Assembly (NCBI RefSeq): GCF_001280005.1
Contig: NZ_LGDW01000446.1
Span: 1 to 53,116 of the forward strand
From: Streptomyces sp. NRRL WC-3618
GTDB taxonomy: Bacteria; Actinomycetota; Actinomycetes; Streptomycetales; Streptomycetaceae
Direction of reading: 5' to 3'
DNA: 53,116 nucleotides
The notes under the pieces were generated by a model. That model was given only the letters and a program-made list of their open reading frames with translations, was not told the origin of the DNA and searched no databases. Position numbers and translations under genes: made by a program. Positions 38,393 through 46,153 of the stretch are shown in pieces (positions within the stretch are counted from its first letter, which is position 1; every line of letters starts with the position of its first letter).

Positions 38393-39732
38393 CCCCGACC
38401 GGCGCGCCTGGCACCTGGCCGCCGCCGTCTCGGGCGTCGACGAGGAGGCCGCCCAGGGCCTGGAGGACAGCGCGGGCCGCGCGCAGCGCCGAGGCGGCTA
38501 CGCGGCCGCGGCCGCCGCCCTCGAACGGGCCGCCCGGCTCAGCCCCGACGCCGACGTCCGCTCCAGACGCCTGGTCCGGGCCGCGACCATGGCGATGTTC
38601 GCCGGACACCCGCGCTGGGTCAGCGAGTTGGCCACCCGCGTGCTCACCCTCACCGACGACCCGGCGGTGCTCGCCGAGGCCTCGCTCCGGGCCGGCTGGG
38701 CGCTCGCCGTGACCACCCGCTTCGAGGACGCGCTCGGTTTCCTGCTGCCGGTCGCCGAGGCCGCCGTGGACACCGAACCCGCCCTCGCCCTCGACGCCCC
38801 CAGTACGGCCACCACCCCCGCCTACCATTCCGGGGACCCCTCGTTCCGCGAGCGGATCCTGCGAATCACCGAACGCGTACCGCCCCAGGACGACGAGGCG
38901 GCACGGGCGTGGGTACTGGCCGGCTGCGACCCCGTACGCCATCGCGAGCAGGCCCTCGCGCTGCTCAGGGGCACCGACTGGACCGAGGACCTGCCCGAGC
39001 ACCCGGCCGGGTCCGCCCGGGACCGCAGACTGTCCCGGCTGATCGTCGTCGGCGCCGCCGCCTGGGTCCTGGACGAGACCGCCGAGGCCGTCCGTCTGCT
39101 CGGCGTCGCCCTGGACCAGCTGCGGCGTTCCCCGACGGCCGGTGCGAACGCCACCGTCGCCGACGCCCTCGGCCTCGCCCTGTACGAGAGCGGTTCCTGG
39201 ACCCAGGCCCGCACGGTCTTCGACGAGTCGTACCGGACGGCCGCCGAGGCGGGCATGGAGATCGTGGCGGTCGGCTCACCCGTCGTCGGCGCCACCATCC
39301 TCGCCCTGCGCGGCGACACCGAGGCGGCCCGCACCGCCGTGCAGCGCGCCGTCCACGGCCTCGACCTGCCCGCCTCGCGCAGTCTGCACGTACGTACGTC
39401 TCAACGCCGCGCTCGACGCCTTCGAGCGGGTCGGAGCCCGCCCCTGGACCGAACGCGCCCGCGCCGAACTGCGGGCCAGCGGCGTCACGCCCGCCAGCGC
39501 CGCACAGCGTGACGTCCTCGCCGAACTCACCCCGCAGCAGCTCCAGATAGCCCGCCTGGCCGCGGCGGGCCTCACCAACCGCGAAATCGGCGAACGCATC
39601 TTCCTGTCGCCCCGCACGGTCGGCTTCCACCTCTACCGCGTCTTCCCCAAACTCGGCATCACCGGCCGCGCCCAACTGCGCGACGCGCTGCCGGGGTCGC
39701 CTCAGTCACTGGACGGCACCCCGGCCCCGTGA
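38343..39732 (+). pseudogene. Decayed LuxR-family (LAL-type) regulator: N-terminus deleted, frameshifted
   Basis: From 38343 one open phase encodes AERHAAHAALADVL and continues as the TPR-like middle of a large ATP-binding LuxR regulator (AWHLAAAVSGVDEEAA, YAAAAAALERAARL, ALAVTTRFEDALGFLLPVAEA). The AAA/ATPase part expected before it is absent. At 39388-39399 three ACGT units occur where two would keep the phase; the +4 shift moves the ending to another frame, which then reads LNAALDAFERVGARPWTERA and a complete LuxR helix-turn-helix, LTPQQLQIARLAAAGLTNRE then FLSPRTVGFHLYRVFPKLGI. In-frame starts are lacking before 38589. Non-functional as a regulator unless short parts are made. Confidence 0.8.
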
Positions 39733-39761
39733 TCACGTGAGGACCGGCGAGCGGGAGGGCG

Positions 39762-40601
39762 TCAGTGCGGTGCGGAGTCCCGCCCGAACTCCGTACCGCA
39801 CGGCCCCCCGCCCTCGCTCGCGCGCAGCGGGACCCGGTCGCCGCTCATGGAGATCGTGCGGTAGAAGCGGCCGATGCGCTCGGTCGAGCGGCCCACGTAG
39901 TGCCCGATGAAGGAGCGGCGGAACCGGTCGGCGCTGCGGTTGGGCTGCGAACCGTGCACCAGGCTGCCGTTGAAGAACAGGACGTCACCCGGGGCCATGT
40001 CGACCGGCACCGTGGTCAGACCGGGCGGCGGGGCCACGTACTCCCGGGCGAAGGACACACCGGCGTCCGCCTCCTCGGGGCAGAACAGGTCCATCCGGTG
40101 GGTGCCCGGTACGACCTCCAGACCGCCGTTGTCCCGGTCGATCGCCTCGCAGGCGATCCACGCGGCCACACAGGTGCCCGGTTCGACCCGCAGATAGAAG
40201 TTGTCCTGGTGCAGCGCCTGCCCCCGGGCGCCCGGCGGCTTGAAATAGAACATGCTCTGCGCGGCCAGGACCTCCTCACCGAGCAGCGTCTCCAGGACGG
40301 CGCGCAGCCGGGGGTCGAGGAGCCAGCCGAGCGACGGCTCGTGGAACTCGTGCGGCTGCATCACACGCGGATACGCGTCCAGCGGGTCCGCCGGGCGCCC
40401 GTCCTGCCCCGACGGGCGCGGCTCGAAATGCCCCGGCACGGGACCGGCCGCGTGCAGCGCCGTGAACTCGGCGCGCAGCGCGGCGATCTCCTCGTCCCCG
40501 AAAAGTCCCCGTACGACGGTGAATCCGTCCTCCTCGAACCGTCGGCGCTCCTCCTCCGGCAGGCTGGAAGCGCCGTCGGCGCCGATGTCCGTGACTGTCA
40601 T
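39762..40601 (-). CDS. PhyH-family Fe(II)/2-oxoglutarate dioxygenase
   Basis: A 279-residue phytanoyl-CoA dioxygenase-like enzyme. LHQDNFYLRVEPGTCVAAWI contains the HxD iron ligands, and NGSLVHGSQPNRSADRFRRS the distal His and the Arg that binds 2-oxoglutarate; GGLEVVPGTHRMD is also characteristic. Iron, 2-oxoglutarate and oxygen are used to hydroxylate a small molecule; the substrate is unknown. ATG 40601 (protein begins TVTDIGADG) has GGGAG upstream; the frame open to 40709 overlaps the regulator gene. Divergent from an AraC regulator at 62 bp, its likely activator. Confidence 0.85.
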   Translation of the reverse strand: MTVTDIGADGASSLPEEERRRFEEDGFTVVRGLFGDEEIAALRAEFTALHAAGPVPGHFEPRPSGQDGRPADPLDAYPRVMQPHEFHEPSLGWLLDPRLRAVLETLLGEEVLAAQSMFYFKPPGARGQALHQDNFYLRVEPGTCVAAWIACEAIDRDNGGLEVVPGTHRMDLFCPEEADAGVSFAREYVAPPPGLTTVPVDMAPGDVLFFNGSLVHGSQPNRSADRFRRSFIGHYVGRSTERIGRFYRTISMSGDRVPLRASEGGGPCGTEFGRDSAPH

Positions 40602-40663
40602 CGTCCACTCCCTCGGTCCGCTGTCCTCGGCTGCCACACTAGGGCGGACGCACCTGGGAGACG

Positions 40664-41683
40664 ATGCCCGTGAACGCTGACGGATTGCCCGAGACCGCCA
40701 CTCCCGCACCGCCGCCCGGACTGGTGACCGTCGGACGCTACGACGAGGGACCCGGATACGCCGTCAGCCGGCCGAGGGGCGCGGACAGCTGGCTGTTCAC
40801 CTGGACGACGGACGGCCACGGCTCGCTGACCCAGGGCGCGGCCGGGGCGCACCCCGGCGCCGGGGACCTGGTGGTCCTCGGCCCCGGGGTGCCCCACCGC
40901 TATCAGGTCCGGCCGGGCGCCCGGCACTGGCGGTTCTGGTGGGCGCACTGCCAGGCCCGCCCCTCCTGGACGGCCTGGCTGAGCCCCTACGCCGTCGGCG
41001 ACGGCATGTACGTCGTCGCCCCGGTCCCGGCCGTGCTGCACGACCGGATGGCCACGGCGTTCGCCCGCATGCTGTCGGACGCCCGCTGGCCGGGCAGCGG
41101 CGCGCGGCCGCCCGATTCCTCTCCCGATTCCGTTTCCCCGCCCCCGCCCCCGCCTGCGCCCGACGGCCCGATCGCCGTGGCGCACGGTGCCGCCGCCCAG
41201 GAGCTCGCCCTCTGTTCTCTGGAGGAAATCGTCCTGCTCGCCTCGGCGGCCGCCCGACCCCTTCCGCAACGGCCGGGAGTGGACGCCCGGGTGAGCCGGG
41301 CGGAAGCCCTCATCGCCGCCGACCCCGCCGCCGCGCACACCGTGCGGTCGCTCGCCGAGGGGGTCGCGCTCTCGCCCTCGCGGTTCGCGCACCTGTTCAC
41401 CGAGCAGCTCGGCCAGTCCCCGATGCGGGCGCTGCGCGAGGCCCGACTGCGGCATGCGGCCAGGCTGCTGGAGGCCACCGACCTGCCGGTGGAACGCGTG
41501 GCCGTCGCCTCCGGCTTCGCCAGCCCGTTCCACTTCAACCGGGTCTTCCGCGAGCGCCACGGGATGCCGCCGGGCGCGTACCGGGCGCTGTGCAGGCGTG
41601 GCCCGGCCGCGGAAACAGCGCCCGCTATTGGTTGCACGGCGGGTTTCGGACACGGAAGTGAAGGAACCGGTCAACTCCTGTGA
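40664..41683 (+). CDS. AraC-family transcriptional regulator
   Basis: A 339-residue regulator. The N-terminal cupin (about 20-110) includes WLFTWTTDGHG and GDLVVLGPGVPHRYQV, as in sugar-sensing AraC proteins. A Pro/Ser-rich linker with a run of prolines (about 145-170) leads to the two helix-turn-helix units: VRSLAEGVALSPSRFAHLF and VERVAVASGFASPFHFNRVF, ending in RERHGMPPGAYR. The gene shares a 62-bp divergent promoter with the PhyH dioxygenase. GGGAG precedes ATG 40664. The C-terminal 30 residues after GAYRALCRR are an unusual tail. Confidence 0.88.
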   Translation: MPVNADGLPETATPAPPPGLVTVGRYDEGPGYAVSRPRGADSWLFTWTTDGHGSLTQGAAGAHPGAGDLVVLGPGVPHRYQVRPGARHWRFWWAHCQARPSWTAWLSPYAVGDGMYVVAPVPAVLHDRMATAFARMLSDARWPGSGARPPDSSPDSVSPPPPPPAPDGPIAVAHGAAAQELALCSLEEIVLLASAAARPLPQRPGVDARVSRAEALIAADPAAAHTVRSLAEGVALSPSRFAHLFTEQLGQSPMRALREARLRHAARLLEATDLPVERVAVASGFASPFHFNRVFRERHGMPPGAYRALCRRGPAAETAPAIGCTAGFGHGSEGTGQLL

Positions 41684-42178
41684 CGGCCTCGTGTGTTGCG
41701 GCGCCGGACCGCGTGCCCGTGAACGTGAGCTGCGGAAACGCGCAAGGGGCAGTGACAGGACACGGCGGACGGGCGGTTTCGCGCCACCGGGAGAGGTTGC
41801 CCGTCAATGGTTGGGAATGGCCGCCCGAGCGAAGTGAATACCGTTTGCAATGAGGATGTTGATACAGTGGCAATCCCCAAAGGCGTACCCCATTGACACT
41901 TCGTCAACCGCATTCAGCCCCGCTGGAATGCGGAAAACGGCGTGATCTCTTGTTACGGCTCGCTGAGCTGTGCAAAGGTGTGCACGTCGGCGTGCGGACA
42001 ATCTTTTTCCCCTGCACGTACGCGACGTCCCCGCTGGATCCCCCGCTCCAAAAGAGCTGTCCGCTGCGGGCGTTGGCGAGCCGATTCCCCGTTTGGTCGG
42101 ATCCTGTCGTTTCGTCGGCAGGGTCGCATACCAGCAGGTATGGACTAGAACCCGCGTTGTCCGTGGAGGAATACAGAC
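41684..42178 (+). promoter_or_regulatory. Long leader/promoter region of the receptor-like gene
   Basis: About 495 bases without a credible gene; GC content is visibly lower than around it, especially 41810-42130. It holds TTGAC-ACTTC-GTCAA at 41893-41907 and the inverted repeat CATACC-AGCA-GGTATG at 42127-42142, 37 bp before the GTG start. GGAGGA at 42165-42170 is the ribosome binding site. Short frames here lack codon bias. Confidence 0.5.
42127..42142. promoter_or_regulatory. Inverted repeat before the receptor-like gene
   Basis: CATACCAGCAGGTATG: 6-bp perfect arms and a 4-nt spacer. Candidate operator or 5'-UTR hairpin. Confidence 0.45.
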
Positions 42179-44122
42179 GTGAAAGACGCAGGCCTGTCGA
42201 ATTCCCCAACCCCGACTTCCGCGTACGACGCCTCAGATGTCGAACTCAGCGCGGAGTTGAAGAACTGGACGGGGACGACGCCCGCGCTTCATCCTGTCGG
42301 TGAACTGCTCGACCGGCACTGGGAAGCAGCCTTCGCCTATGCGCGTCTGTGCACCAGCGGCGCCCGCCCGGCCGGAATGCTCACCACGGCAGCGTTCACG
42401 CGTATCTTCGGGGAATCCCTGCGACAGAGCGGCCCCACCTCCGCCTGGCGGCCCCATCTCCTGGTCACCGTGCGCCGGCTGGCGGCGGAGTGGGAGGGCG
42501 ACCACCGGCACGAGATGCTCCACCCCGAACTGCGGACCAGGCCCGGTGGCGAAAGCCGCGTCGCCGCCCGGCTGCTGCCCGCGCCCGACCGGCGGCTGCT
42601 CTCCAGGGCGTTCCAGAACCTCCCGCAGTCCGCGCGCTGCCTGCTGTGGCACGCCGAGGTCGAGGCCGAACCGCTGGAGATACCCGCCGGCCTGCTGGGC
42701 CTCAATGTGGCCGACGCCGCCGTGGAACTCGGCCGGGCCCGCGGCCGTCTGCGCGAGGAATGCCTGCACGTCCACCGTGAGGTCGTGCCTCAGGAGGAGT
42801 GCCGCCGCTACATCCGGCTGATCGACGTCACCTGCCGGCGTCGCAGCTTCGACCTCGACCCCGATCTCGCCAAGCACCTCGCCGACTGCAAGTCCTGCCG
42901 GTACGCCGCCGACCAGCTGAACCAGTTCAACGGAGACCTCGCCCTCGCGCTGGCCGAGGGCGTGCTCGGCTGGGGCGCCCGCGCCTATCTGGAGTCCCGC
43001 CCGGGACGCGCCGCCGAGAGCGCCATCGTGGAGGTCGAACAGGCCCCGGTCATCGAGATCGCCACGGCCGAGAGCGTGCTCCCGGTCCCGCGTCTACTGG
43101 CCCAGGCCCCGCCCATGCCCACGACCGCACCCTCCACCGGCCTCGCCGTCCGCCCGGGATCCCCCCGCTCGGCGCACAAGGCCGCCCGACGCGCGGTCCG
43201 CCGACGCAACCGCACCCTGGCTGTCGCCACCGTGAGCGCGCTGGTCCTCGTGCCGCTGGTCCTGTGGTCCGCCCTGCACCAGGGCGACGACGACGGCCCG
43301 ACCGCCGAGACCAGCCCCTCGGACACCGCCACCAACGGCTCCGCCAGAGCCGACACCGACCCCTCCTGGGTCGGCTCGGGGGAGACCACCAAGGGCGCCC
43401 TGCGCGGCCGGCTGCACAACGTCGAGTCCGGACTGTGCCTCGGCGCCGTCGGCGGAAAGCCCGTCAAGGGCGCGGAGGTCGAGCTGACCAGCTGCTCGTC
43501 GGCGGGCGCCCAGGAGTGGTCGTACGAGACCGACGGCCTGCTGCGCGACGTCGCCGCCCCGGACCTCTGCCTCGACTCCCACCTCGGCTACTCGGTCCAG
43601 CTCGCCCCGTGCACGGGCACGTCCCAGCCCGGCACCAAGAACGTGCGCTACGACTTCACGCTCCAAGGCACCCTGGTCCCGCGCTGGGACCAGAACCTGG
43701 CGCTGACCCCCGCCGACTCCCAGGGCAGGACACCGCTCGTCCTGAAGGAGCGCGAGGAGCAAGCCGGCCAGCACTGGGTCTTCGACTCCTCGGCGCCCGA
43801 CCTCCAGATGGAGGCCGTCAACTGGAACGCGGTCACCGAGTCGAGACCCCCGGTCGTCAAGAAGAGCCCCAAGCCTTCGGCCACCCCGACACCCACACCG
43901 CCCAGGCCCACCCCGACCCCGACGACGGCCAGGCCGACCCCCTCCGCCTCGCACCCGACGACCGGCCCCTGCTCTTTCGGTTCCCCCTACTGCGCAGGGA
44001 ACGGCCAGCAGGGCAACAACGGCAGCGGCTACGGCGGCGGTTACGGATCCCCCTACGGCTACGGCTACGGCTACGGCTATGGGTATGGCTCCGGCCCGTA
44101 CGGCGGCTGGGGAGGCGGCTGA
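42179..44122 (+). CDS. Membrane receptor-like protein: ECF-sigma-like N-terminus, zinc finger, TM helix, extracellular ricin-like domain
   Basis: A 647-residue protein. About 40-105 resembles ECF sigma region 2 (LLDRHWEAAFAYARLC, WRPHLLVTVRRLAAEW). About 140-200 resembles region 4 (AFQNLPQSARCLLWHAEVEA, IPAGLLGLNVADAAVELGRA), though the helix-turn-helix is degenerate. His233-x3-Cys237-x2-Cys240 in AKHLADCKSC is an anti-sigma-type zinc finger. A single helix (about 347-366, LAVATVSALVLVPLVLWSAL) follows a basic stretch, so the N-terminus should be inside. Outside: a ricin-like domain (about 405-535, LCLGAV, LCLDSHLG, QHWVF), a Pro/Thr linker, and a Gly/Tyr tail with GYGYGYGYGYG. ECF sigma factors with zinc-finger and membrane extensions are known in actinobacteria (ECF52-type); that this one drives transcription is inference. 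A paralogue lies at 52231. Confidence 0.7.
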   Translation: MKDAGLSNSPTPTSAYDASDVELSAELKNWTGTTPALHPVGELLDRHWEAAFAYARLCTSGARPAGMLTTAAFTRIFGESLRQSGPTSAWRPHLLVTVRRLAAEWEGDHRHEMLHPELRTRPGGESRVAARLLPAPDRRLLSRAFQNLPQSARCLLWHAEVEAEPLEIPAGLLGLNVADAAVELGRARGRLREECLHVHREVVPQEECRRYIRLIDVTCRRRSFDLDPDLAKHLADCKSCRYAADQLNQFNGDLALALAEGVLGWGARAYLESRPGRAAESAIVEVEQAPVIEIATAESVLPVPRLLAQAPPMPTTAPSTGLAVRPGSPRSAHKAARRAVRRRNRTLAVATVSALVLVPLVLWSALHQGDDDGPTAETSPSDTATNGSARADTDPSWVGSGETTKGALRGRLHNVESGLCLGAVGGKPVKGAEVELTSCSSAGAQEWSYETDGLLRDVAAPDLCLDSHLGYSVQLAPCTGTSQPGTKNVRYDFTLQGTLVPRWDQNLALTPADSQGRTPLVLKEREEQAGQHWVFDSSAPDLQMEAVNWNAVTESRPPVVKKSPKPSATPTPTPPRPTPTPTTARPTPSASHPTTGPCSFGSPYCAGNGQQGNNGSGYGGGYGSPYGYGYGYGYGYGSGPYGGWGGG

Positions 44123-44143
44123 CCGCCCGGGCCCGCCCGCTCC

Positions 44144-45418
44144 TCAGCCTCCGAGGACGGCCAGCGAGCCCCACAGCGCCACCACCGCCGGGATCAGCGC
44201 GGCCGGCACGGAGATCATCCCGAGCCGGGTGAACTCCCCGATCCCGACCTCGTGTTCGTACCGGTGCACGATGCGCCGCCACAGCAGGGTCGCCAGTGAT
44301 CCCGCGTACGTCAGGTTCGGACCGATGTTCACCCCGAGCAGCACGGCGAGCACCGCACCCGGACCGGCCGTGGCGGTGAGCGGGAGCAGCACGAGCACCG
44401 CGGGCAGGTTGTTGATCAGATTGGCGAGTACGGCGGCCAGCGCGGCGATCCCGAGCAGCGCGACCAGTCCGGTCCCGTCGGGCAGCACCAGGCCGAGCGC
44501 GTCGGCGAGCCCGTTGTCGACGACCGCGCGGACGACGATGCCCAGCGCCAGCACGAACGCGAGGAACCCGGGCGCCGTGGCCCGCCACACCACCACCGGG
44601 GTCGCGTGCCGGCGCACCAGCGCGCGTCCGGCGAGGACGAGCGCCCCCGCGAGCGCGGCCCACGCGGGATCGACGCCCAGCGCGGAGGCCACGACGAACC
44701 CGGCGAGCGTGCAGGCCACGGTGACGAGGGCGAACAGGGGAAACTCGGGCGCGTCCGTGTCGGGCGCGTCCTTGCCGGCCGCCTCGGGCGACGCCGGTGC
44801 GGCCAGGTCGTCGGCGAAGAACCGCCGGAACACCAGGTACTCGGCGCCGATCGCGACCAGCCAGGGCAGCGTCATCAGCGCGGCGAACCGGGTGAAACTC
44901 AGCCCGCTCGCGCTGAACGCCAGCAGGTTGGTGAGGTTGGAGACCGGCAGCAGCAACGACGCCGTGTTCGACAGATGCGCGCAGGCATAGGTGTGCGGCT
45001 TGGGCCGGACCCCCGTCCGGGCGGCCGTGGCGAACACCACCGGCGTGAGCAGCACGATGGTCGCGTCCAGGCTCAGTACGGCCGTGATCGCCGAGGCGAG
45101 CACGAAGACCGAGGTCAGCAGCCGCCCGGGCCGGTTCGCGGCCCACCGGGCCATCCACGCCCCGCAGGCCCTGAAGAGCCCTTCGACATCGCAGAAGTGG
45201 GCCAGCACCAGCACGGCGGCGAGGAAACCGATCACCGGCCCGAGCCGCTCGGCCTCCTCCCACGCGTGCTCCGGCGAGATGGCGCCGGTGGCGACCACGA
45301 GTACGGCTGCGGGCACCGCCACCACCGCCTCCGGCAGTCCGAACGGGCGTACGACGGCGCAGGCCAGGACGGCGATGAGCAGGACGATGGACAGGGCCTC
45401 GGCGGACGCGGCGTTCAG
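44144..45418 (-). CDS. ArsB/SLC13-type anion permease, apparent CTG start
   Basis: A transporter of about 424 residues with some ten membrane helices, of the ArsB/NhaD/CitMHS superfamily; IGFLAAVLVLAHFCDVEGLF, SLDATIVLLTPVVFATA and NLTNLLAFSASG match arsenite permeases. Arsenite or another anion may be exported; no ars regulator or reductase is nearby. The first in-frame ATG/GTG/TTG is GTG 45325, but this would cut away the first helix. Upstream codons continue in register as NAASAEALSIVLLIAVLACA and lead back to CTG 45418, which has GGAGG at an 8-nt gap. Relatives usually begin with Met-Asn at this point. CTG is therefore the most likely start. Confidence 0.75.
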   Translation of the reverse strand: MNAASAEALSIVLLIAVLACAVVRPFGLPEAVVAVPAAVLVVATGAISPEHAWEEAERLGPVIGFLAAVLVLAHFCDVEGLFRACGAWMARWAANRPGRLLTSVFVLASAITAVLSLDATIVLLTPVVFATAARTGVRPKPHTYACAHLSNTASLLLPVSNLTNLLAFSASGLSFTRFAALMTLPWLVAIGAEYLVFRRFFADDLAAPASPEAAGKDAPDTDAPEFPLFALVTVACTLAGFVVASALGVDPAWAALAGALVLAGRALVRRHATPVVVWRATAPGFLAFVLALGIVVRAVVDNGLADALGLVLPDGTGLVALLGIAALAAVLANLINNLPAVLVLLPLTATAGPGAVLAVLLGVNIGPNLTYAGSLATLLWRRIVHRYEHEVGIGEFTRLGMISVPAALIPAVVALWGSLAVLGG

Positions 45419-45493
45419 AGTTCGGTCCTCCGGGACAGGAACACGGGTGCCGCTCCATGAAAGCAGGTACCGCTCATTGCCCCGGATACCGGG

Positions 45494-46063
45494 TCAGGGT
45501 CCGGCGCCCGGAGCGAAGACCGTCAGGAACACCGACGACTTGTTCCCCCCGACGGGCACCGCCCCCGCCTTCCACGCCACCTGGAGCTGGTCCCGCTCGT
45601 CGGGCGGGGTCACCAGCAGCTCGGCCGGAGTCGCCGTCCGGGCGTCGCTGAGCTCCGGGTTCGCGAAGCTCAGGCCCGCCCAGGCACTGTCACCCGGCGC
45701 CAGCTCGACCCTCGTCGGCGATGCCTCGGAGCGCTTCGGGGCGGGGCCCAGGCGCTCGCCGGACGCGTCCACGAAGGCGGTACCCGGGTAGCCGCGCAGG
45801 GTGCAGGTACGGTCCGAGTGGTTGGTCAGGACGACGGGGAAGTTCTTCTGTCCGGCGCCCGGATCGAGCCGGCCGACCGAGGCACGCAGCTCGGTGGCGC
45901 GGCAGCGGGTGTCGCCCGTCGTCGGGCTGGTCGCCGACGGGAGGGTCCTCGACGAGACGGTCCGGCCGCCGTCGTCGCAGGCCCCGAGCACCAGCGGTAA
46001 CGCGATCGCGCTCGTGAGCAGCGCGGCCCGGCGACCCGGCCTGGGCGTACGGAAGATCGGCAT
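45494..46063 (-). CDS. DUF4232 lipoprotein
   Basis: A 189-residue exported lipoprotein. The signal peptide ends with PLVLGACDD, giving a lipobox Cys at residue 29. About 52-189 is a DUF4232 beta-sandwich: CRATELRASVGRLDPGAGQK, FPVVLTNHSDRTCTLRGYPG, VELAPGDSAWAGLSF; the two cysteines in CRATEL and RTCTL probably form a disulfide. Function unknown; common in streptomycete cell envelopes. ATG 46063 has GGAGG at 6 nt. It precedes the ArsB-like gene by 75 bp on the same strand. Confidence 0.8.
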   Translation of the reverse strand: MPIFRTPRPGRRAALLTSAIALPLVLGACDDGGRTVSSRTLPSATSPTTGDTRCRATELRASVGRLDPGAGQKNFPVVLTNHSDRTCTLRGYPGTAFVDASGERLGPAPKRSEASPTRVELAPGDSAWAGLSFANPELSDARTATPAELLVTPPDERDQLQVAWKAGAVPVGGNKSSVFLTVFAPGAGP

Positions 46064-46153
46064 GTCCCACCTCCTGGAAGTCGCTCCGAACAGACCGAGT
46101 GGTCCGAGCGGCGCGTCTCATGCACTCTCAGGCACCGTGGGAGTCTCCGGGAT

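Noticed and set aside
41850..41945. 31-codon frame in the leader of the receptor-like gene
   Set aside because: No ribosome binding site and no third-position GC bias.
41904..42209. 101-residue minus-strand frame upstream of the receptor-like gene
   Set aside because: Ser/Arg-rich product without bias; overlaps the real GTG start and its ribosome binding site.
43980..44122. Gly/Tyr-rich end of the receptor-like protein as a separate repeat element
   Set aside because: The tandem GGCTAC units encode the in-frame YGYGYG tail and are not found elsewhere in the window.
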